Source: a virus
IMG/VR virus record: IMGVR_UViG_3300022674_000012
Location: 1-21,078 of that record
Strand: one strand, 5' to 3'
Length of the DNA stretch: 21,078 nucleotides
Part shown: positions 17,665-21,078 of the stretch, piece by piece
Layout: each line of letters starts with the position of its first letter
Numbering within the stretch: position 1 is the first letter of the stretch
The notes under the pieces: generated by a model
Databases searched by the model: none
Told to the model about the DNA's origin: nothing
Seen by the model: the letters and a program-made list of their open reading frames with translations, nothing else
Position numbers and translations under genes: made by a program

Positions 17665-17802
17665 CTTATTGCTTTTTAGTTTGTTTCACCCTAATTGAGA
17701 CTTTTTTAGGTCTATTTTTATTATTAGGGCAAGTTAATTTATGTAATCCTTTTTTCATATCGCATATTATACATTTCATCCTATTGCTTTTTTAGTTCGT
17801 TT
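17662..17802 (-). repeat. Repeated ~25-base A-rich leader before two adjacent starts
   Basis: The copies at 17662-17686 and 17777-17802 (minus strand) both read roughly AAAC-AACTAAAAA-GCAATA-GATG, with two substitutions and one single-base gap. Each ends in the ATG of the next gene and contains the stop of the ORF before it. A related AACTAAAAA tract precedes the starts at 20601 and 20726. It probably acts as a translation initiation leader of the A-rich type used by Bacteroidota. Confidence 0.5.
17666..17779 (-). CDS. Tiny cysteine-containing ORF (37 codons)
   Basis: The peptide starts MKCIICDMKKGLHKLTC and ends in a very basic tail (RPKKVSIRVKQTKKQ). Cys3, Cys6, His13 and Cys17 could form a small zinc-binding knuckle (C-x2-C-x6-H-x3-C), but that is inference from spacing. 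The ORF fits tightly between neighbours: ATG 1 base after the previous TAG plus spacer, TAA 1 base before the next ATG. Too short to be sure it is translated. Confidence 0.45.
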   Translation of the reverse strand: MKCIICDMKKGLHKLTCPNNKNRPKKVSIRVKQTKKQ

Positions 17803-17879
17803 AAAAATAATTGCACATCTTCCCAATGTAATTCCCTACCATCTTTAGGTATATTTTCGTTGTAGTGATTTAAAAACAT
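17781..17879 (-). CDS. Tiny ORF (32 codons)
   Basis: The peptide begins MFLNHYNENIPKDGRELHWE and ends in a helical DVQLFLNELKKQ. An in-frame TGA lies immediately before the ATG, so the start cannot move upstream. It fills a gap between the 79-residue gene and the 37-codon ORF, on the same strand. No homology known to me; it may simply be the leader region of the next gene. Confidence 0.35.
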   Translation of the reverse strand: MFLNHYNENIPKDGRELHWEDVQLFLNELKKQ

Positions 17880-17901
17880 TCAATGATTTATTCTTTTCAT
17901 A

Positions 17902-18141
17902 CTAATCGGTATAAAATAAAATGTACATTGCTTGTTGTCTTATTCCATATTCACGTGTTAGTGCATTATGTATTCGTAGATTATAATTCCTACAAATATT
18001 AGCCATTTTTTTAGCATCGAAATGTCTAGTTCTACCTTGTATCTTGCCATAATCATCTGCCAAATTTTCAATTACTGTTGCCAACTCTTCCAATGATTCG
18101 GCTTTGTTCACCCTTTCGTAAATCTTTAGTTTATCTTCCAT
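17902..18141 (-). CDS. Hypothetical small protein
   Basis: A 79-residue, mostly helical protein: MEDKLKIYERVNKAESLEEL, then VIENLADDYGKIQGRTRHFD, ending REYGIRQQAMYILFYTD. The pattern is compact and well-conserved-looking, with a basic central turn (GRTRHFDAKKM) that could contact nucleic acid, but I cannot name a family. It starts 33 bases after the stop of the 83-residue gene upstream, behind an A-rich leader (ATTAAAATAAAAGAC). Confidence 0.65.
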   Translation of the reverse strand: MEDKLKIYERVNKAESLEELATVIENLADDYGKIQGRTRHFDAKKMANICRNYNLRIHNALTREYGIRQQAMYILFYTD

Positions 18142-18174
18142 GTCTTTTATTTTAATTCTGTATATATTAGTTCT

Positions 18175-18426
18175 TTACTCATGGTTTCTTAGTTTTTTCA
18201 TTTTCCATTCCTCATAAGGAGCATAGGTGTAATCTCCTGCACAATTTTGTCCTGCCTCGTACGCTTTCTTACTAAATTCATCCGCTTCTTTGAGCTTTGA
18301 TTCGAGTATCTTTTCAGCGTTGGCTAATGTTACAACCCTCTCACTTCGATAATGTACCGTTCCTTGTGTTCCCGTTTCAGTTGCTACACTAAATTCAAAT
18401 GATTGTTCTCTTAGTTCTTTACTCAT
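18175..18426 (-). CDS. Hypothetical small protein, N-terminus shared with the gene at 18982-19197
   Basis: An 83-residue protein beginning MSKELREQ, almost the same as MSEELREQ of the 71-residue gene upstream, and containing KILESKLKEA, matching KILKSKLKEALEE there. The segment between (VATETGTQGTVHYRSERVV) is unrelated and beta-like. The C-terminus is YAPYEEWKMKKLRNHE. The start overlaps the preceding stop as ATGA, so it belongs to a translationally coupled string of four genes. Function unknown; the mix of shared and unshared segments points to duplication with replacement. Confidence 0.6.
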   Translation of the reverse strand: MSKELREQSFEFSVATETGTQGTVHYRSERVVTLANAEKILESKLKEADEFSKKAYEAGQNCAGDYTYAPYEEWKMKKLRNHE

Positions 18427-18641
18427 AGTTTCTCATTTAAAAAATTATAAACATCCAAGTCGTCTAGCTGTGGATTTGGATTTGGTGTTCCATACCTTTT
18501 ATTTCTCCAACTTAAAAAACTTCTTAGTTTTTTCTTTACTTGTTCGTCTGCGAAGGATTGCATCAATTCTACTATCCTATAACCATTTACATTATCAATG
18601 TATTTGGTTTTCTCTTTGTAATACTTTTCTGCTTCTGTCAT
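18423..18641 (-). CDS. Hypothetical small protein, paralogue of the gene at 20723-20935
   Basis: A 72-residue protein starting MTEAEKYYKEKTKYID. The core VELMQSFADEQVKKKLRSFL matches FELMQSFSDEQIKKVL of the 70-residue gene near the right edge, and both begin with EAEKY. The C-terminus (TPNPNPQLDDLDVYNFLNEK) differs. It overlaps its neighbours on both sides by 4 bases (ATGA). No function known; the helical, charged core suggests a small protein-binding module. Confidence 0.6.
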   Translation of the reverse strand: MTEAEKYYKEKTKYIDNVNGYRIVELMQSFADEQVKKKLRSFLSWRNKRYGTPNPNPQLDDLDVYNFLNEKL

Positions 18642-18912
18642 GATTTCAGTTTGTTAATTGCTTCTTGGGTTTTGTTTCTTTGTGTTACTATTCCTATTCT
18701 AACGCCTTGTGAAGCGAATGTTTTATTTTTTCCTTCGTAATTAGATAACGTCATTTCTCTATCGCTAATTAAAGACTTCTCTATTTCTTCCAATGCTTCT
18801 TTGACTTTTAGGTCTGCGTACGTTTCGGCTATCATATGTGTTTGCCATTTATGAGTTTTATGAGTTTTTTGAACCCATCGTGTAAATTCTGCTTCTGTCA
18901 TGATTTCAGTTT
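18627..18912 (-). repeat. 26-base exact direct repeat around a start codon
   Basis: The 26 bases at 18627-18652 are identical to those at 18887-18912. On the minus strand the core is CTGAAATCATGACAGAAGC. The left copy carries the ATG of the 72-residue gene; the right copy lies inside the 115-residue gene at Met29, in the same register of ATG ACA GAA GCA GAA. The copies are 260 bases apart and are best explained by duplication of a leader plus start. Confidence 0.75.
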
Positions 18913-18985
18913 TACTTGGTTTTGGTGGTGGCTTAAAGTCTGTTTTTAGTCTGGTTGGTTTGGGTTTATCTGTGTAATCTGTCAT
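18638..18985 (-). CDS. Hypothetical small protein, apparently composite
   Basis: A 115-residue protein. Residues 1-28 are Pro/Lys-rich (KPKPTRLKTDFKPPPKPSKT) and look disordered. Met29 begins MTEAEFTRWVQKTHK behind a duplicated leader, so a shorter 87-residue product is possible. The middle DLKVKEALEEIEKSLI resembles LKEALEEVERSI of the upstream gene, and the C-terminus QEAINKLKS matches its QEAINKLKP. It overlaps both neighbours by 4 bases (ATGA). It looks like a mosaic of segments found in its neighbours. Function unknown. Confidence 0.6.
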   Translation of the reverse strand: MTDYTDKPKPTRLKTDFKPPPKPSKTEIMTEAEFTRWVQKTHKTHKWQTHMIAETYADLKVKEALEEIEKSLISDREMTLSNYEGKNKTFASQGVRIGIVTQRNKTQEAINKLKS

Positions 18986-19197
18986 GGTTTCAATTTATTG
19001 ATTGCTTCTTGGATATGATTTTTAAATCTTGGTTGAACCTGCAATTCACTTATTGACCTCTCTACTTCTTCCAACGCTTCTTTGAGTTTGGATTTAAGTA
19101 TCTTCATTACTTTATCCGTAGTAATATCAACTTCCTCGCCGTTCCAAATACCATTTGATAATATTTCTTCAATTTGTTCTCTTAGTTCTTCACTCAT
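18982..19197 (-). CDS. Hypothetical small helical protein
   Basis: A 71-residue protein, MSEELREQIEEILSNGIWNG..., mostly amphipathic helix rich in Glu and Lys, ending QEAINKLKP. Its N-terminus is shared with the 83-residue gene and its second half with the 115-residue gene. It is the first gene of a four-gene ATGA-coupled string and lies directly behind one copy of the 61-base intergenic repeat, which may carry its promoter or leader. No function recognised. Confidence 0.6.
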   Translation of the reverse strand: MSEELREQIEEILSNGIWNGEEVDITTDKVMKILKSKLKEALEEVERSISELQVQPRFKNHIQEAINKLKP

Positions 19198-19255
19198 CTA
19201 TTTAAGTTTTATTGTGGTTGTTATATTGCGTTTGCACCGTTGTTAGTTGCAATTA
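19195..19255 (-). repeat. 61-base intergenic repeat, copy 1
   Basis: This matches 20933-20993 at about 55 of 61 positions. On the minus strand it runs from the stop region of one gene to the ATG of the next: TTGCAAC, GGTGCAAACGCAATATAAC, an A-rich leader ending AAAACTTAAA, then ATG. The best conserved part is the middle, outside any gene. It may hold a promoter (TTGCAA and TATAAC are present but about 21 bases apart, long for sigma-70) or a leader. Function inferred. Confidence 0.65.
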
Positions 19256-19455
19256 AATTTTAAAATATTACCTCCTATCCATTCAAAGAAGTCATTTAAT
19301 TTTAATTGCTTACTGTAATATTTACCATCTACTTCGGCACTAAATTCTACATAACTGTAACGGTTGCCTAAATCTGCATACCTAAAAGATGTATTTTTAA
19401 TCTCATTTGCTTGTGGCTCGTTCTGTTTAATGTAAGCCTCTGTTATTTTTGCCAT
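19243..19455 (-). CDS. Hypothetical small protein
   Basis: A 70-residue protein, MAKITEAYIKQNEPQANEIK..., with a beta-rich middle (YSYVEFSAEVDGKYYSKQLK) and an aromatic C-terminal turn (NDFFEWIGGNILKFNCN). No family recognised. It is preceded by an A/T-only leader (TTTTAAATTTTAAAAAT). Its last four codons and stop fall within the 61-base repeat, so the end of the coding sequence may have been set by a recombination event. Confidence 0.55.
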   Translation of the reverse strand: MAKITEAYIKQNEPQANEIKNTSFRYADLGNRYSYVEFSAEVDGKYYSKQLKLNDFFEWIGGNILKFNCN

Positions 19456-19517
19456 ATTTTTAAAATTTAAAAGTTCACTTCGTCAACTAACAAAGTATAA
19501 AATCCATTTCGTTCCTC

Positions 19518-19556
19518 AACGGTTCTTATACAAACCGTTAGCCACAATTATGTGGC
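19518..19556. other. Two adjacent hairpins in the gap between small genes
   Basis: AACGGTT (19518-19524) pairs with AACCGTT (19533-19539). Next to it GCCACA (19541-19546) pairs with TGTGGC (19551-19556) around a four-base loop holding the stop codon of the leftward 84-residue gene. Neither is followed by a U-run, so they are more likely 3'-end or processing structures than intrinsic terminators. Downstream on the minus strand, TTG and TACTTTG 19 bases apart faintly resemble a Bacteroidota promoter (TTTG / TAnnTTTG) but with a one-base deletion. Confidence 0.4.
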
Positions 19557-19802
19557 TTTCGGGTGCATCCATTTTTCTCTGCCGCAATATTTACATATTG
19601 TTGATGAACTGCTATCGTTTTTAGGTTCAAAAAAGCCACACAAAAGATTTCTAACACGTGGTATATTGCAGTTTTTATTTACTACATTTTCACGTAATTC
19701 AAGCACTTGTCTTTGTAGCCAACTTTCGTAACTAACTTCTCTGTACCCTTGTATCAATGGGTACTCATTGCGATATTCTGCATATAATTCATTTTCTGTC
19801 AT
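19548..19802 (-). CDS. Hypothetical small protein with a possible zinc-binding C-terminus
   Basis: An 84-residue protein starting MTENELYAEYRNEYPLIQGY. The C-terminal third has LLCGFFEPKNDS... and ICKYCGREKWMH, so C-x2-C plus an upstream Cys and a following His could bind zinc; this motif style is common in small phage proteins. The N-terminal part is helical and aromatic-rich. The stop lies inside the hairpin at 19541-19556. The start shares the ATGACAGA context seen at several genes of this block. Confidence 0.55.
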   Translation of the reverse strand: MTENELYAEYRNEYPLIQGYREVSYESWLQRQVLELRENVVNKNCNIPRVRNLLCGFFEPKNDSSSSTICKYCGREKWMHPKAT

Positions 19803-19864
19803 AATTCTGTTCTTTTAATCCATAAATAAAAACCGACAACATACCGCCATCGTTGTACATAATA

Positions 19865-20092
19865 CTAATCTTTAGTTATCCATCCATCTCTTATTGCCAC
19901 CTCTTTATTGTTAGGTAATAATTGAATAACACCATCTTCAACAGATAATATTTTCCATTGCCCATCGGGTAATTTCATATATACTAATCCCGCTTCACTA
20001 CCTAAAAGTATAATTTCTCCATCTTCAATGGTAGATATAACTTCTAATCCTTTTGGCACATCCAATGCTAGTGTCTTAATAATTTCTGTCAT
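19865..20092 (-). CDS. Hypothetical small beta-rich protein
   Basis: A 75-residue protein, MTEIIKTLALDVPKGLEVIS..., alternating short hydrophobic strands with Gly/Asp turns (EDGEIILLGSEAGLVYMKLP, then QWKILSVEDGVIQLLP), so probably a small beta-barrel or sandwich. No cysteines, signal or membrane segment. No family recognised. It starts ATGACAGAA like several neighbours. The 62-base gap to the next gene on the left holds nothing I can identify. Confidence 0.55.
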   Translation of the reverse strand: MTEIIKTLALDVPKGLEVISTIEDGEIILLGSEAGLVYMKLPDGQWKILSVEDGVIQLLPNNKEVAIRDGWITKD

Positions 20093-20162
20093 AATTTCTA
20101 AAGTTTGTATTTTAAATTTAAGTTAGTGGTAGAAACGTGCCATACCCGTAGCCGTTAAACGC

Positions 20163-20489
20163 TCACTGCTCCTTTTTATATATTGATATTGTTGATCGTA
20201 TTGCATTTGTTAATTGGTACCCGCTTTCCATTGTTCTACGTATCATATACAATTCTTTTACTTCGTTATCAGCCCATTGCGCTCTAGCTGCATTACTAGT
20301 TTGTTTACATGAATAGTACACTTCCATCCAGTCAGAATGAGCCTTTACACGATGCTTTTCTAGGTAGAATAAATTAGATGTAAGGCTTCTTAATACATCG
20401 CTTTGAGCAAGTGTATCAGTAAGCGGCATCGAATCGTATCGTTCTACGCATTGGTCTATGTTCTGTAGTATCTCTTGTAGTTCTTTCAT
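20163..20489 (-). CDS. Hypothetical helical protein
   Basis: A 108-residue, largely helical protein: MKELQEILQNIDQCVERYDS..., then VLRSLTSNLFYLEKHRVKAH, then WADNEVKELYMIRRTMESGY and a Lys-ending tail. The pattern of charged and hydrophobic residues suggests a helical bundle. No family recognised. Its first 74 bases overlap the end of the lipoprotein-like ORF in another frame; an alternative start at Met21 would cut the overlap to 14 bases. The start at 20489 has an A-rich context (AAGAAATATTTTCACCCCT). Confidence 0.6.
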   Translation of the reverse strand: MKELQEILQNIDQCVERYDSMPLTDTLAQSDVLRSLTSNLFYLEKHRVKAHSDWMEVYYSCKQTSNAARAQWADNEVKELYMIRRTMESGYQLTNAIRSTISIYKKEQ

Positions 20490-20601
20490 AGGGGTGAAAA
20501 TATTTCTTATCGTTATAAAATGGGTTTTTAGATATTCGTTTGTATCTCGTTCGGCATGAAAAAAAGGTTAATATTATTATCATTAAGGTTAGTGTTTTCA
20601 T
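20416..20601 (-). CDS. Putative small lipoprotein
   Basis: A 61-residue protein with a short signal sequence, MKTLTLMIIILTFFSC, in which FFSC at 13-16 is an acceptable lipobox, so Cys16 would be lipidated and the protein anchored in a membrane. The mature part is very basic and hydrophilic (RTRYKRISKNPFYNDKKYFH). It follows a 34-residue membrane peptide and overlaps the next gene by 74 bases out of frame. Small phage lipoproteins can be outer-membrane spanins, but no inner-membrane partner of classical form is visible, so I do not assign that role. Confidence 0.5.
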   Translation of the reverse strand: MKTLTLMIIILTFFSCRTRYKRISKNPFYNDKKYFHPYERTTRDTTEHRPMRRTIRFDAAY

Positions 20602-20621
20602 TCCAGTGATTTTTTAGTTAT

Positions 20622-20726
20622 TTATTTACCCATCCAACCTCCACCGCCTAAAAACGACTTCAATATGAGGTATAAAGCAACTGCTCCTATTATTAATCCT
20701 ATTAATATTCCTAATGCCAGTTTCAT
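20622..20726 (-). CDS. Small single-pass membrane peptide (34 residues)
   Basis: The ORF encodes MKLALGILIGLIIGAVALYL followed by ILKSFLGGGGWMGK. Residues 3-23 form a clear hydrophobic helix with a glycine face, and the tail is GGGG plus a basic end. The start overlaps the preceding stop as ATGA, supporting translation, and it is followed 20 bases later by the lipoprotein-like gene. It could be a holin-like or membrane-associated early protein; function inferred only from hydrophobicity. Confidence 0.55.
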   Translation of the reverse strand: MKLALGILIGLIIGAVALYLILKSFLGGGGWMGK

Positions 20727-20935
20727 TTTATCTGTCTTTTTAGTTTGTTTATATTTTGATAAACACTTGGGTAAACAAAATCATCAGATTGTTTTAGTTC
20801 TTTTTCTAATTTATCAAGAACTTTCTTTATTTGTTCGTCTGAAAAGGATTGCATTAGTTCAAATACATTAATTCTATGTACTAAAATTATATCCTCTCCA
20901 AACCCTTTATTAAAGTACTTTTCTGCTTCTTTCAT
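20723..20935 (-). CDS. Hypothetical small protein, paralogue of the gene at 18423-18641
   Basis: A 70-residue protein starting MKEAEKYFNKGFGEDIILVH. The core FELMQSFSDEQIKKVLDKLE matches the 72-residue gene at 18423-18641, and the C-terminus (YQNINKLKRQIK) has an INKLK ending like two other genes of the array. It lies directly behind the second copy of the 61-base repeat, and its stop overlaps the start of the membrane peptide as ATGA. Confidence 0.6.
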   Translation of the reverse strand: MKEAEKYFNKGFGEDIILVHRINVFELMQSFSDEQIKKVLDKLEKELKQSDDFVYPSVYQNINKLKRQIK

Positions 20936-20993
20936 CTCTTTAAGTTTTATTGTTGTTGTTATATTGCGTTTGCACCATTGTTATGCGCAATTA
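20933..20993 (-). repeat. 61-base intergenic repeat, copy 2
   Basis: Partner of 19195-19255, in the same orientation. It starts at the TAA of the gene fragment at the right edge and ends at the ATG of the 70-residue gene. The conserved middle is GGTGCAAACGCAATATAAC on the minus strand (one base differs in the first G region), followed by an A/C-rich leader (AACAACAATAAAACTTAAA). Confidence 0.65.
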
Positions 20994-21078
20994 GTACTCA
21001 GGAGCAACTTCTCCATCACAATAATCATACATAAAGTTTGCGTGTTCTATATCTGCTTCCTTCTTTAAGTCCTTAAGG
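20991..21078 (-). CDS. 3' end of a small hypothetical gene (5' end outside window)
   Basis: The minus-strand frame is open from the right edge to a TAA at 20993-20991 and encodes 28 complete residues ending LKDLKKEADIEHANFMYDYC followed by DGEVAPEY. No family can be recognised from this much. The position matches the spacing of the other small genes, and the stop coincides with the beginning of the 61-base repeat. Confidence 0.5.
   Translation of the reverse strand, partial: LKDLKKEADIEHANFMYDYCDGEVAPEY

Noticed and set aside
17781-17783. TAG recoded as glutamine, as in some crAss-like phages
   Set aside because: All giant genes read through under the standard code, TAG ends the endonuclease exactly in the intron core, and reading through TAG at 17783 gives only a short tail with no recognisable sequence.
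18540-18740. Plus-strand 66-codon ORF, and another at 20665-20871
   Set aside because: Both lie antisense to ATGA-coupled minus-strand genes, and their hydrophobic, Phe-rich products are the usual shadow of Lys/Glu-rich coding sequence.
19195-20993. Intergenic repeats as integron-type attC recombination sites
   Set aside because: GCATAAC and CTAACAA stretches recall attC ends, but no matching GTTRRRY partner and no internal palindrome lie at the required distance, and there is no integrase in the window.
1-21078. CRISPR array, tRNA or rRNA genes
   Set aside because: No regularly spaced repeats with unique spacers, no cloverleaf and no rRNA-like stretches were seen; the repeats found occur only as pairs or short leaders.

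Overview
The window looks like part of a crAss-like (Crassvirales) bacteriophage genome, probably infecting a member of the Bacteroidota. Three things point there. A chain of giant virion-type genes includes a 2590-residue protein with the DFDID catalytic motif of the crAss-like virion RNA polymerase. The opposite strand carries a family B DNA polymerase next to a nucleotide kinase. The sequence is strongly AT-rich, and starts are preceded by A-rich tracts rather than Shine-Dalgarno sites. Genes are read with the standard code.

Layout: 1-13417 is a rightward block of three giant genes that nearly abut: the 3' part of an unrecognised large protein, the virion RNA polymerase with a C-terminal zincin-like motif, and a 1245-residue protein with a late transmembrane segment. 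In crAss-like phages such proteins are packaged in the virion and ejected into the host. From the right edge to 13637 everything reads leftward: an array of small, mostly unrecognised genes (about 17.3-21.0 kb) with ATGA overlaps and repeated leaders, then a dNMP-kinase-like protein, then DNA polymerase B, then one small unknown gene. The two blocks converge on a hairpin at 13572-13601, probably a terminator.

The most striking object is in the DNA polymerase gene. It is interrupted by a 911-base group I intron (14942-15852, minus strand). I could place P1, P3, P4, P7, P8, P9 and P10 by hand. The intron splits the codon immediately after the catalytic Asp of polymerase motif A, and splicing restores a 615-residue polymerase reading DVDF-ASFYPNIM. 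A GIY-YIG homing endonuclease lies in the loop of P8, and its last codons also form the 3' strands of P8 and P7.

The small-gene array shows repeated duplication and shuffling: paralogous pairs, a 61-base intergenic repeat present twice, a 26-base repeat around a start codon, and recurring A-rich leaders. Two tiny ORFs (37 and 32 codons), a 34-residue membrane peptide and a 3'-terminal gene fragment at the right edge are also described.
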